Source: Eumeta japonica (lineage: Eukaryota > Arthropoda > Insecta > Lepidoptera > Psychidae). From it: 64,000 nt of DNA. Below the pieces are notes generated by a model. It was given only the letters and a program-made list of their open reading frames with translations. It made no database searches and was not told the origin of the DNA. Location: the NCBI GenBank assembly GCA_005406025.1, contig BGZK01000899.1, positions 124,001 to 188,000 of the forward strand. The letters are read 5' to 3'. Both the position numbers and the translations under genes were made by a program. The first letter of the stretch is position 1. Each line of letters starts with the position of its first letter. This document shows, piece by piece, positions 1 to 12,165 of this stretch.

Positions 1-2680
1 GAAAAGAGTCAGACTTAAATTTCTTACTCGTTTTTTCTTGAAGAAAAACTTTCAATTTTCACAATATTTTTTTTTATTTCATTGTGTTATATAATAACTT
101 ATGAAAGTTATTTTACATATTTTACGCATCTTATAATTTCTATGCAAATTTGTAAATACATGTTATCGAAGTTCATCAATAAGATACTGATTGATGAAAT
201 TAATAAAACTGAAAATAGATGTTTGGAAAATTAGAAATACATTAGCGATTATGCTATTATGTGACATGTCACTTTTTCAATAGTTTTTTCATAAAAGTAT
301 AAAATGACATCCATTGTTACAACAAAAATATCTTTGGATTGCGAATATAATAAAAAAATCCTATCAAAAATGCACGAGCTTTAGCATATAATCACAAAGA
401 GCAGTATTAGCTTACAGGAAACTCTTCCCTCACTACACACACTGTAAATGTCTTTAATAAATTGTCTTTAGCGGTTTTACAGTATACGAGTTAGTTGATT
501 TGCAATACTGTTTTTTTTTTTGTTTATTTTAATTAGTATTATGCTCGCGCGCATACATTGACAAAAAAATGATGGCGGCCGAGTGATCAGCACATCGCCT
601 TCGAATGATAAAGTAGCGGATACAAATTATGACCACGGGCAAAACCTACCAAGTCCATCAAACTGAATTAATAACGTCGCGGGAGGATTGTTTCCGTGTA
701 CACAATCAGTTCATAAAAAACTGACATAATACACAATATGGCTGCTATTTTTAGTTTTTGCATCCCGTTTTTATATTTAGCACGGTTTATGTTAAAAAAA
801 AAAGCGTTACAACGCGATTACGAAATACTATCATTATTTCCTAGTATCGTTTGTCATTGTCAAACATCGTACATTATAAGGCAAACTGATTAATGGCTCA
901 AACTTCACTAAGAATTACAAAAGATAGTCGTAAGAAAGTTTCTGACTGTAGGTCGTAACCAGAATTTCCTTAAATAAATTTCAAGAAATCGACTACCGAT
1001 TGTTATTGGGATGTTTTTGGAGTTCTCCTTGAGATTAAGAAGTTATTTTAACTATGTGTCAATCTAAAAGATTTGTTGACCGTCGCAGAAAGTAAATAGG
1101 AACATTGCACTGTTTTTTTTCAATCATAAAGATTTATTTCTCACTTAAAGAAAATAATTAAAACTAAAATAAAAACAAATAAATTATTTCATTCATATCA
1201 AAAGTCGGCTTTTCAAATTTCGTGCGATAACACCCACGTGACATGACTAAAGTCACGTCAAGTGGGTGTTATCATGAAATATCAATTTTTCATGACTTGT
1301 GATTATTATTTACATACTATAATAAAGTACATTTTTTATTTTTTTTAATAATTTTTTAAAAAAATATATGCAATTATACTACGCATATGTGATATAACGT
1401 ATTATTATAAAAATAAAATACACGTATAATGTAAATTATAATTGCATAGTAATATATTTTTAGGAACGTAAAATTCTCTTCGTCGTACATCAAAAATCTG
1501 GCTTAGAGAAAAGTAGACGAAAGTAACTAAAAGACCTTTTCTACCCTCTTTTTATTCTCCATCATTTATCCGTCTTTCAATGTCCTGAAAATAATTTCGA
1601 CGTAAGTAGGCTTTATAGAAATCATAAGCATAAGGCACTTCGGCAACACAATGTAGGTAAGAAGTTTCTTTGAGGCTTAAGTACCTTAGCTATTGAAACA
1701 TTTTTACAGATGGAAAATAATGTCGAAAACTGAATGTAGTCTTAAGCCTCTTAATAAATCTTATTATCTATATTAATACCTTTCAATGTCCGTTTTCATG
1801 CTTACGTAGAAATTGTATTTTTTTGCACGTGTAAGTAGTTGTTAATAGCCGGATTTGAGTAATGGAATGGCACCACTTTGCCCATATTTGTGCTTAAAAT
1901 TTCATTTTAATTTAAGTGACTTGCGATCAAAATATTTCTCAAATAATAATATCTTCTGAATAAAATACTCAGTAAGGCACTTTTTGATAAACATTTATCA
2001 TTACAACTGCTATTAATAAATGACTATCAATCAAAATTTCTCACTGTCTCATTCTCCTCTAAAGAAATTACAGATCAATTTTATTTCATTTCCTTTTTAT
2101 TTTCTTTCTTAGCTACTTGACTACTTACCTACTTAAATACGATGTGAAAAAGTGCACCAGTAAAAGAACATATGTTCATGGCATTTATGGACTTTTGTAG
2201 AGAAACGCAGTTTTTCGGCAATAGTTCAAAAACAGTATAATTATCTGATCATATTGAAAATAAGTTTCGCTAAAAGTATTTATAAAGGGTTATCTCTGTA
2301 TTTTTTTTCAAAATTTAGACATACTTTTTAAAAGATAAAGGAGGGCGGATTCTGTTTAAGCTACTTTCGGAGCAATTATTTCAGAAAATTTTCATTAAAT
2401 AAAAAATTTCCTTAAAAAAACTTAGTGTTTTTAAAAGAACTGATGAAATATGAACCATACGTCGATGATTTCTGATATTTTCTTAAGCTTCTGTTATATG
2501 TATAGAGACTCCCCCTTCAAAAAATATTTTTATAAAAATACATTTTTTTTTTTGTGGAGAGGCGTTATAATATACGCCCGTTATATTTTAAAATTCTTAC
2601 ATTTAAATGCACCCATAGATAATACACTATATGGTGGTTATATGGCACTATATGCACCTTTAAACGATACCCTTAATTAA
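1..2680. other. Non-coding AT-rich DNA
   Basis: No reading frame, RNA gene or named repeat could be supported here. The stretch is AT-rich with many homopolymer runs. A CpG-bearing patch lies near 540-680. The only distinct structure is the hairpin at 1226-1273, listed separately. Confidence 0.6.
1226..1273. repeat. Nested inverted repeat (hairpin)
   Basis: The 12-bp arms gataacacccac (1226-1237) and gtgggtgttatc (1262-1273) are perfect reverse complements. Inside them, gtgac (1238-1242) pairs with gtcac (1252-1256). The immediate flanks (atttcgtgc / atgaaat) extend the symmetry loosely. It could be a small MITE core or a template-switch duplication. No target-site duplication was recognised. 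Confidence 0.7.
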
Positions 2681-2689
2681 AGCATAATG

Positions 2690-3075
2690 GGTTTACGACT
2701 AATAAGAATGGACAATCGATGTCCCACAATGACCAAACTCGTCGTTTGTTCGTCCGAGGAGTTGAATTTGATGTTCTTCTGGTACGGTCGAATATATTTC
2801 AATATATACTTATTGTCATTCGAAGCCCTCGAACGAGAATGCCGACACACGCACGACGCGCGTGCGAGTCTGCCGCTACTGTCCACACGTGATTTATATA
2901 TCGGTTTCCATGGGGTATTGTTTCGCCGTAATTTGTTTCGTGTCGAATCGAACCGAAGGGAAAATGCTTTTGTGTAATATTTTCCCGACACATGGTGGAA
3001 TTCACATTAGCGGTTTTGAATATGCACACATTTCATTTTATAAATTCTCTTTGTGGACGCCACGTCATGAGTTCA
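2690..3075. other. CpG-richer unique block, no supported gene
   Basis: This block has clearly more CG dinucleotides than its surroundings (around 2840-2900 and 2930-2970). Reading frames of 70-104 codons overlap on both strands without a shared product or recognisable domain, so they are treated as chance. It could be a regulatory or conserved non-coding block; nothing in the sequence decides this. Confidence 0.3.
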
Positions 3076-3264
3076 ATTTCTAACTCGTGTAATTGCAAAA
3101 AAAAATCGCTTATTTATTTTAAATGAAATACTGTACTCGATTGGATCTGAAATTCTATGGAAGATTTCTTGGAGTTTGTCAGGGTCATCTCATCAGGCAA
3201 ATCTATTTAATTAACGCACATACACATTACTATGGATGGCAAATATCATATAAATAATTTATTA

Positions 3265-3860
3265 AACGATATGGCGCCATGCTCAAAAGCTTGAATAGAT
3301 TTTCTCAAAATGTGGGTCTACAAATGAGCATGTATAAGTGTAAAATTCTATATAATGCTCGTATTGTACTAAATCCAGCGATAGTTAAGAAGTTTTCAAT
3401 TGAAGATGTACACAAATGCGTTCACTTGGAATAACTGTTCGATTAGGTAAATCCAACTTTGGTAAAGAGGTCATACGAAGGATTCAATTCGGCCGGTTAA
3501 TGTTCGAGAAATCACGGGGTATTTTCGAATCTGAGTACATCAGTGCCTAAAGATGAAAGATCTTGAACAATGTGTTTTGCTGGGATACCATGCGGGTGCC
3601 AGGTGAGCTCTCTTGATGTTACTCCCACAAAAAAGTTCAAGTCATACAACGTGTGATGAAAAGAGCTATATTTGAAAATTTTTGAAACGAAAATATCCGC
3701 AAAATTACGAGACTAACCGACTTACCTGATAGAATCAGTAAGATAAAGTATCAAAAGGCCTGCTACATCACCTGTAATACCGATAACTACTGGGCAGAAA
3801 AGATCTTTGAATGGTGACCTCTGCAAAGACCAGGGAGTAAAAAGAAATAATTGTCATTAC
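3265..3860 (+). pseudogene. RTE-type LINE reverse transcriptase remnant, 3' part
   Basis: This is a decayed C-terminal part of an endonuclease/reverse-transcriptase LINE of the RTE type common in moths. Read on the + strand with frameshifts and stops, it gives 'LNRFSQNVGLQMSMYKCKI' (just after the catalytic palm), then 'RLGKSNFGKEVIRRIQFG', a 'FAGIPCG'-like stretch, 'RKLTDLPDRISKIKYQKA', and finally 'NYWAEKIFEW' near 3790-3812. These blocks come in the order expected for the end of the RT domain and the conserved tail after it. The N-terminal endonuclease and the catalytic YADD part are absent, so the copy is 5'-truncated, as most LINE copies are. Stops (for example just before 'IDFL') and frame changes rule out function. 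The family is recalled from known moth LINE proteins and was not searched. Confidence 0.75.
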
Positions 3861-4045
3861 AAATTTCTTTTAAATATCGTTGAGTATAATAAAATGGTTA
3901 TATAAATATGTTTATATAACCTGTATCGGTAGACGGTGGAAACCACCTAGACATCTTTAAGAACCCAAGCATTTTTCTGTCATTGCTCTCCTGTTCCACA
4001 CTTCCAGTGCACTCTGCGGTTCCCAGTTTCATTGCAACATGTAGT

Positions 4046-4120
4046 CATTTTTAGGGTTCCAGGCCCAAAATGGTAAAAACAAAACCCTTTTAGTTTAGTT
4101 ATGTCCGTCCGTCCATTCAC
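4046..4120 (+). repeat. Fragment of the 'tttttagggttcc' dispersed repeat
   Basis: The end 'tttttagggttcc' is followed by 'aaaatggtaaaaacaaaacc' and 'gtccgtccgtcc'. It matches one terminus of the element that is full length at 35608-36300 in the opposite orientation. Other pieces lie near 41551, 44255 and 44560. The family is ubiquitous in moths by my recall; its class is uncertain. Confidence 0.55.
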
Positions 4121-5716
4121 ATACATTTTACTTAAAAACCACAAGATATATGATGATAAAATTTTAAGTATAGATGCCTTGTATAAACTGGTACTAAATT
4201 TGATAGATAAATAATAAACATATAATAATAATAAATATGTATCAGAAGTTAAAAAAAATTTTTAGTAAATTTCAACCTGTGACATATATCTCAACGTCCT
4301 TTAATAAAAATTAAGATATCTAGCAATTTTTCGATTAAGCAAATATTTTCGGAAATAATCATTCCGAAAGTAGCATAAATTGTGTCACGTCCCATTTATA
4401 TTTCAAATCACACATCTAAAAATACGAAAAAATTACTAAGGTAACGCTTAATAAATATTTTGTAAGAAAATTAGAGTTAATGCACAAAAACTGCGCATCT
4501 CAATAAAAGTACTAAAGAAACGATCTTTTGTTGGTGCACTTTTTCACGTTATATCTTTACATTTTGTGATGCATTAAGTATTTTGTTTTAATGCACTTAA
4601 AATATCGCGACTAAATTGCTTATACCTATCCTGCCCAGAAAATACGACAAAAAAAAGTAACAACGTAGTTTCTTTCATCTGTGGTGCATTTCTTTCTAAT
4701 AACGGCAACGAAACCCTATACTGAGCATGGTTCGACATGCTCTTGGCCAGCTTTTCTTTAATTGCCTTTAGCTCTATGTTCATACGTTTTCGCTTTCACG
4801 GACAGGCAATACAAAAATATTAGTGCTTTTTGATGCCACATCCCCCATTTAGATCAACGCCTTAGTTTTACTTTCTATATTAATAAAAAATAGTTAGAAT
4901 GGTAAATTCATATTAAAATTACTTTTCACAATTTAGTACTTATATTCACTAAGACATTATCAATAGTCACATCCAATCATTACTTACCCAAAACAAAATC
5001 ATCTTAGCATTTTATTATTAATAATACCTTGACAAAATGAATGAGTAACTAAACCCTCCATAACAATTTAATTATACTTAAAACTAGTCTGTTACGTACG
5101 TCGTACATATTGAATAATTTAAATGATATTAACATAGAATATCAAATTTGAAAACATTGTTATGCCCATAACAGTAACTCGCAATAAATACTCAAGATTT
5201 ATTTAAACATCATATTACTTACTTTAATTTAAAATTGTTGAATGTATTTATTTCAAGTAAAGTTCTGCCAAAGATCGATCATCGACTTTCGACAATGAAG
5301 TTAGTTAGTTAGCTATTAACGAAATTAGGATGTCAATCATATTTTAATTGGCGATTCCATAAAAAACTTTTATCCCTACACTCTTAAATATTTCATTTAC
5401 AATTCTCAGACTAATATTTCATAGAAGCGTGAAGGAACAGACCTTATACAATCTAACATTTCGAAATGCAACCTCTACAATAAACTAATCACAATACGTA
5501 AGCAAACCAAAAGCAAAAGTCAATAGCATATAAATCCAGTTCCGTTCCTTAAGTGACAGCACCTCAAGCTCCAAGCAGCACGCCTGCGCCGTCCCGAGCC
5601 GAGGTATCGCTAATGCACACGATACGTTAACGATTGTCGCCGGTCGCGCGCCCGGGAACCTATTCTCGTTTCGCTCGTACATCAGCGATCTTCGCCGATT
5701 TTCTCCTTTTACGGGG
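4121..5716. other. Non-coding stretch with a CpG patch
   Basis: No gene was recognised. The 4121-5560 part is AT-rich. A CpG-dense patch at about 5570-5700 (gtcgccggtcgcgcgcccggg) directly precedes the direct-repeat copy at 5717. The 69- and 101-codon frames on the - strand show no domain and are taken as chance. Confidence 0.45.
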
Positions 5717-5908
5717 TGTAATAAAACATCTTTTTCCATAATCATAACTTCTTTATTTTCCTCCACATTGGTCGTCTGTCTGATATCCAATGCCCTCTCC
5801 CTTGCTTCTCATCGGCCGTGTGATTTTTTAATACCTATTACCAGTTCAAAAACTTTAATTATAACAACATTGTAGAATATTAATACCCGATATTAAATCG
5901 AACCTTAA
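5717..5908 (+). repeat. Unclassified dispersed repeat, copy 1
   Basis: About 190 bp share ordered blocks with 11091-11306 in the same orientation: 'gtaataaaacatctttttt', 'caatcataact', 'tccacact.gtcgtc.g.ctgat', 'cttgctTctcat..gCC', and an end near 'aatt.aatcgaaccttaca'. Identity by eye is about 70-75%. No coding capacity and no terminal repeats were seen. Confidence 0.65.
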
Positions 5909-6557
5909 ACTCGTCCATCCTGAATTCGTGTATGTCCCCATACTTTTGACCATAAACTCGTCCCTCATAACCTCGTGTATGTCCTCATACTTTTGATTAG
6001 TGCTTTAGAGTAGATTATACCTTTTACTCTACAAGTGGTAGGTCTTTCAGTATCACAATATCCAAATTCAAATTTTAAAATCTTTTAATTTATTTTATAT
6101 GTTTTAAATAACTCTTGAAATGTGTCATTATAATATTAATCTACTGTAATAATATGAATTTACCACTCGTTTGGGAAGGCTGTTTTCCTTCAAGAAGACC
6201 GAGCAAAAAAACTTGCGAGTAGCTATTTTCTTATTGAATAGTATACAATAGCATTAAAAACAATATATAACAATATAAACGATAACCTGATATGAACTAG
6301 AGCTGATTACATCTAATTTCAAACAAATTACTATTTTACTTATGATGTTATTTTGTATTTTTCATTTGATCACTCTCAAACGTAATTAATATTTGTTTGT
6401 TTTGTAACATTGTGTCTGTTATTTCATACGTAATATATCGCGAAAGGAATCTCGTACTAACCGGGTATCCCACGACACCTCTTTTTAGGCGACGTTTTGT
6501 ATATTATCAACAAGCAACTTAAACGATTGTGAATTCGTAAATTGTCACCAGTACTCG

Positions 6558-6790
6558 CTAACTCATTTCATTCTAGCAAGACTAAGTCATCATACTGCCC
6601 GCGTAAAGTAGTAGAACTAACAGTTATTAATCCATTCCATTGTAGCAAATCTAACTTGTCATCATGCTCATGAACCGATCCATTCTTGCGAAAAAGCAAT
6701 AGAACCTGTACTTGCCAATCCATTCCATTCTAGCCAGACTAAGTTCTTTTATGCCCGAAACCCATCCATTCTAGCAATCGCAACTAGTGT
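6558..6790 (+). repeat. Decayed tandem repeat, about 3-4 units
   Basis: The phrase 'ccattccattctagcaaga' recurs near 6562, 6632, 6718 and 6764. The first three occurrences are followed by diverged versions of 'ctaagt..tcat.atgccc'. Units are roughly 45-85 bp and have lost and gained internal sequence. A lone similar phrase, 'ttctagcaagtctaagttta', occurs near 12766. Confidence 0.55.
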
Positions 6791-7592
6791 GCATATATAA
6801 TTAAAATATACTTTGAAAGAAACCAGACTTACCTTTTCAACAATTCTGGCAAATTTTATTAGAACATTTGAAATTACATTTGCAACAACAAATACAAGTA
6901 ACATCGGTTATCTTTATCAAACAGATACACTAGTACAATGTTAAACGTATTATAGACACATCTGTGCATTAAAACAATAGAAAAAAAAATCTATTCATTA
7001 TAGATATTCGACAAAAATTACTTTATGGCACTAGAACCGTTATCAGAACACACCTCAATGGATTTCAGAATAATTTACCTGTCTGTAAGTTTTCTCGCAG
7101 TTTCTGCAAAACCACAGGACAGAGCTTGATAAAATCTGGCATAGTGAGAATCCGAACCCAGGAGTAATACATGGGATAGTCGAGAAGTTCAAGAAGACTA
7201 TAGTTAGAAAGTGGTACTCATCAGGTGAACCAGGCTGAGTTCGACTTCTGCTCGCGGCGTATTCCCACGAACCACGCTACGACTTCTACTCGATTGAATC
7301 GCTTCTTCATTTGTTTAGTCTGTGAAGGAGTATTCCTTCGATCTCATATCGTAGAACTCACACGAGATATTTTTGATTTGTTGACATCTTTAAAATGAAA
7401 AAAGACAAAAATTCTCTATCTCTAAAGAAAAGTATCTTAAAGCAAAATAATGACAAAGTTATAAAAATATTTTATAAAATTATTTAAAATAAATTTTTTT
7501 ACGAAGATAAATGCAATGTCATCAGCGGGAATGGCATTTATAGCATTATTCTTGTTACGATACTTCATTACGAAACACTTAAACCTAGTAGA

Positions 7593-8159
7593 ACGAGGGT
7601 TGCTATTTATGTGTGTGGAGTATCAAAAAGAAACAAACATATGTAATTTAGTATGGCTTTAATGCTTTTCGAAATGTTCACCATGATGATTGATGCGCTT
7701 TTGCATATGCTGACACCAATTTTTATAGTAATTTTTCCATTCTGATTTAAGTATATCCATAACGTGCATTTTGAACGCATCAACCTTCTTTAAATTTGTA
7801 AAAAATATTCGTTCGTGAGCATAGACCGCCCACGATTAAACTCACTAAACCAGTAATATGCAGTGGTTTTTGATGGTGCTTCATTTTCAAGAGCCGAAGT
7901 GAGTTGATCGATGCACTGTTTTTTAGTTAGCCCACGCCAAAAATTGTAACAAATTATAGCACGAAAATCTTCACGAGTTAAATCCATGATAATAATGACA
8001 CATGGTTTCAAAATGACGCCATGATGGTAAAATAGTTGACAGTTACATGATACAAACTGTATTCTACAGCCAAGGAGTTCCATTTTTAAATGTTGTAATT
8101 ACTTTTTAAATATTGTACTGTATGTGGCTAGTTCCGGATACATAAATAGCAGCCCTCGT
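7593..8159 (-). mobile_element. mariner element, internal-deletion derivative with both TIRs
   Basis: The ends form a 20-bp terminal inverted repeat with one mismatch: acgagggttgctatttatgt (7593-7612) against acataaatagcagccctcgt (8140-8159). Inside, on the - strand, are the first 65 or so codons of a mariner transposase, from an internal Met near 7987 ('MDLTREDFRAIICYNFWRGL', then 'TTAYYWFSEFNRGRSMLTNE', the N-terminal helix-turn-helix). After a frame change comes the family's C-terminus, 'CQHMQKRINHHGEHFEKH', with its stop at 7659. The catalytic DD34D core, about 700 bp, is missing, so the 567-bp copy is non-autonomous. The flanking TA duplication is not intact. The internal deletion between preserved ends is typical of abortive gap repair after excision. 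Confidence 0.88.
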
Positions 8160-11090
8160 AGGCTGAATTCAATAGTCAATCGTATTTACGAGTTACCATA
8201 ATTGAAATAACTCATTTAGAGCATATTATTCGACGTACATTATCAAAGGCATATAGATCTCACTGTTAAATATTGCGTGGACGCTCTTTCCTTAGGATGC
8301 CCTTCAACTCTCGGGGCTACAGGGACAGGTGCATATTTTCCATTGTGTACACGCATGGTTTTTTAAGTAACAATATATATTTAGGTAGTACTTTTAAAAT
8401 AAATGAGTCAAACCCATTGTATTAAAATCAATATATAGCGGTCTATTTGAAAGTATCATAAATCATGAAATTATTGCTCGGGGTGAATGATATGATAACT
8501 CAGTTACATCATTAGCAACTCTTCAAAACACTTCAATCTATATCAAATACTTCAACCCTAATAGTACGAAAACCTTTAATCGCACAAATTATTAAGAAGA
8601 AATTTTAGTGACTGGATTAGTGCTGTTTCTATTTAATTAAGTTATGGCTTCAAAACATCACTATGATATTTAAATCATTGCAAAACGCAATATTAGAAAG
8701 ATAATTAATGCTGTAAAAATACATATAATTACTTGTATTTTTGTGTTTTTATTTATACCACTATAATATGTACTAATGGAATTAAAATTAATAGATAATA
8801 TAAAAATGTATGTAAGCAGGTATCTTAATTAGCTGGTTTCGACTTGGGTAATGTTTTCCAATAAAAGTAAACTTCATCATGCTAATAGTTATTATCTACA
8901 GCGGCAGTTTTTTTTTTTAATCTTCCTGAAACTATCAGTATAGGTAATTCTCATCGACTATCGTGGTACAAAAGCTCATTTGTATACTTACCTTATCATG
9001 CCCATTGAGTTCACTGATACTCTTAATATAATTTACTTCCAATTTAATATGATGTATGTAATTTTTTAAGTACAGTGATGCAAGAGAAACATAGTGGCGA
9101 ATGTCTTATTAATAATTACGGTTCTAGTAGTACTTTTATGTGCAATAAACGCACATACGAAAAATAAAATCTACTGAATGTTTCAAATATTTTTTTTTTA
9201 ACACAAAAACGACTAATTATTTGGAAATTAGGACTATGTTTTCTAGCGCAGTGATGTAACGTCAGACACATGCTGCCATTTATAAAATAAAGTTTTCATG
9301 AGGCCATTAGCTTTTTAAAGGCAGGAACGTATGACAATGAAAATGAAAAATATAAAATGATTGAATAAATAAAATTATTTGAAAGAAATTTTGAATAAAA
9401 CAAATTTAACATATGAATTTGCAGTTGTAATGCCTACAGAAATGTATTATATACTACAACAGATAATACATTTTCTTATATTTATTATCGCTTTTCTTTC
9501 CGTCCATCTGTCAATATTTGTATCAGTCACTTTAGTATATTTTATGGTAAAATATCATTTTAAAATATATCTATATAAACGTACTAAAGAGGCACAACAC
9601 TGTAATCCGGTAAACGCCTATCTATCATAGAGATGGAAATACATATTTAAATTAGCTGTAACTGGTATGGTAATGCAACATGGGAAGAAACTGTGACTTT
9701 TTGGTTGAATAAATCGTCTATTACAAAGTAACCTAAATTAACAAACTGAATCATTAAATATTTATACAAGAAATTTCGTGATATTAGTACAAGAAATTTT
9801 GAAAATTCATGTTCTATATTTATTAATATTTTTAGTGTCCTTGATCACTCTCAACAAATAACAATTTGTTAATGTGGTCTACATGAAAACATAACGTTAT
9901 TTAGAAGGGAAGACTCGAAGCTTTATGCATTTCAAATTTACTAATGATTGAAAATAAAAATAGTGTTACTAAAACAGACCTTTTTAGAGTTCAAATAATA
10001 GTAATGAATAATTTAGACACCGCCAAGTGTTCGCAAACATAAATCAATACCGCTGTAAATGAAACGGTAAATTGACTTTATTGACACCTTTGCGGCAGAA
10101 TAATTCGCTTTGAGCGGCACTAAAGTATTTTTTGCGCTTTTAATAAAGGGGTACCTATATTTATTTAACACCTACAGTTTAATATAATGCACATATTGTA
10201 TATGTATATAATTTGGAGTATGTTAAAGATGGGAACGGCACGACGTGACATTAAAGTTATAAGAAACATCGAATATGAAATCTCTGAGACTTTTCTTTAA
10301 AATGCGCAGTATTGCTGACATCCATAAACGAGACGATAGCATTTGGATGCTTGTCGGGCGCGAGCCGATCGTAAACGTATACAATAAGCGGAAACGCTCG
10401 GCTACGGGAGGACATCAGACAAGGCTTGGCTGTTTTCAGTCGAAACACGTCGAAACACGGACAACATCTGAAAAATGGTTGATCAGGATTATTCATAAGT
10501 TTAACGAAGAAAATTGAAGTGTAAAGCAATGAAATGGAAGCACAATTGTAGTAACTTATTCATCCGTACGATGGCATAAAATAGGCGCCACCGCGACACG
10601 CACGTACACAAGTACAAACATGTACATTAATGTTATACACACACCGCGACACGTAACCGAATAATACTTCAATTCGCTTAGTTTGAACATCACTTTACTT
10701 TTTAGAAGCAATAAAATTCTAAATAATCTCCACCGTACATTGATGACATTGAGTGTAGTCACAACCCGAATTCATGCCGCCAGCCATTTCGGAAATTGTC
10801 AATCGTAATCCGGAATAAGATTGTAATCGTGCTATTTAATATTCGAATTACGATTTAAGATTGTAACAAAATCTTTTTACACGTTTCCAAACGAGGATGT
10901 AAATGGATAAAATTAAAATGCAATTGCGATGACCTTTCAACATACTTAATGCGTTTTCGACTATTAAAGACATTTTTAAAGGTATGTTAGGAAACACTTC
11001 CGCTATTACATCATTTAAGGATTTATTTTTATAAGACTGTGTACCGCATAAGAATAAATAAACTCAACATAGGCACATACTACTTCCGAT
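8160..11090. other. Non-coding AT-rich DNA
   Basis: No gene was supported. The 83-codon frame at 9379-9630 (+) is hydrophobic in the middle and starts at a Met, but it has no recognisable family, no Kozak or splice support and an AT-driven composition, so it is left as chance. A CpG-bearing patch at about 10320-10460 carries overlapping frames on both strands with no domain. Confidence 0.45.
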
Positions 11091-11306
11091 TTGTAATAAA
11101 ACATCTTTTTTTTACAATCATAACTTTTTTGACTCATTAAACATAACTGTTTATTTTTTTCCACACTCGTCGTCCGCCTGATTTTTACTGTCTTCTCGCT
11201 TGTCTCCTATTAGCCATGTCATTTTTTTAATTTTTATTTCCAGTCTAAGAACTTAAATTTCAATAGCATTTTAAAATATTTATACCCAAAATTAACTCGA
11301 ACCTTA
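11091..11306 (+). repeat. Unclassified dispersed repeat, copy 2
   Basis: This is the same-orientation partner of 5717-5908, about 25 bp longer, mainly through an insertion around 'gactcattaaacataactg'. The two copies are 5.4 kb apart and well diverged, so they look like independent old insertions or an old segmental duplication. Confidence 0.65.
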
Positions 11307-11689
11307 CAGAGGTCAAAATAATCGATAGATGTACAAAGAAATATCGAAATTTAGATTTCACAGTAAAATATTTTAAATATAAGAATTTAACTAACTAAAG
11401 TTTTAAGTAGAAATCGCTTGGTTAACTAATAAAAACGGTAAAAACTACCCTCAAACGACCGTTAATGTTTAATCAGACAAATACGGATCGCTGTACAATC
11501 GGTCTTACCGTTCGTTGCATTAACGATACCAAAGGTCAACAATACACAAATATTCACGAATGACGTTAATTTGTTTTAATACAAAGCTTGAAAATAAACC
11601 TTACACAGTAATAGAAAGGTATTTATATATCTAAAATTTATGGTTAGTCAAATATCAATATTTCTATGTCGACTGTATGTTTTAATAAA

Positions 11690-12165
11690 CAAGAAGAAAA
11701 TCTGTGAAAATCTCGAACGCGCTAGCTAAAACCAGAATCGACCTCCTGACAACATCTCCACTTAATTGCGACACAAAACATCGCGCATCGGTTCCGGGCG
11801 ACATCGCGGAATAAACTTTCGTAATTCAATTATCTATGTTTGTTTCGCAGCGTGCTTCCGATGTGTTGAGGGAAAACTTTTTTGACAGGGGATACCGTCT
11901 GCCTCAGTCGGCCGGCTCGCAGCGAGCCGCACTTAGCCGGCCGGCCGGCACTGAATTATCTTAGCGTGAAACGCATAATATAATTACACGGCTATAAATC
12001 ATCGTACGCTAACAATAACGATATCATTCCCGTTGACATAACGCGCGATTCTCGTGCCGTGTTTGGATTCGCGCTTGGGCGATCACGTCTTCCGCGGTAA
12101 CTCGTACAAGTAGTCTCGCTTAGAAGAAGAAAGAGAATATCTCGCTCGGCTCGCTTATACGATTC
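11690..12165 (+). promoter_or_regulatory. CpG-dense block, possible regulatory region or small exon
   Basis: CG dinucleotides are far denser here than in the neighbourhood, including the GC palindromic run 'cggccggctcgcagcgagcc' near 11910 and 'gccggccggccggc' near 11937. A 43-codon frame starts at ATG 11837 ('MFVSQRASDVLRENFFDRGY') and overlaps an acceptor-like 'tttgtttcgcag'. No family is recognised. In a methylated or decaying AT-rich genome such islands often mark promoters or constrained DNA, but nothing here proves transcription. Confidence 0.3.

Noticed and set aside
2677..3083. Four overlapping frames of 73-104 codons on both strands
   Set aside because: They contradict each other and show no domain; the CpG content merely reduces stop codons.
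9379..9630. 83-codon + frame with a hydrophobic core as a small membrane protein
   Set aside because: Composition is what AT-rich DNA gives by chance; no supporting signals.
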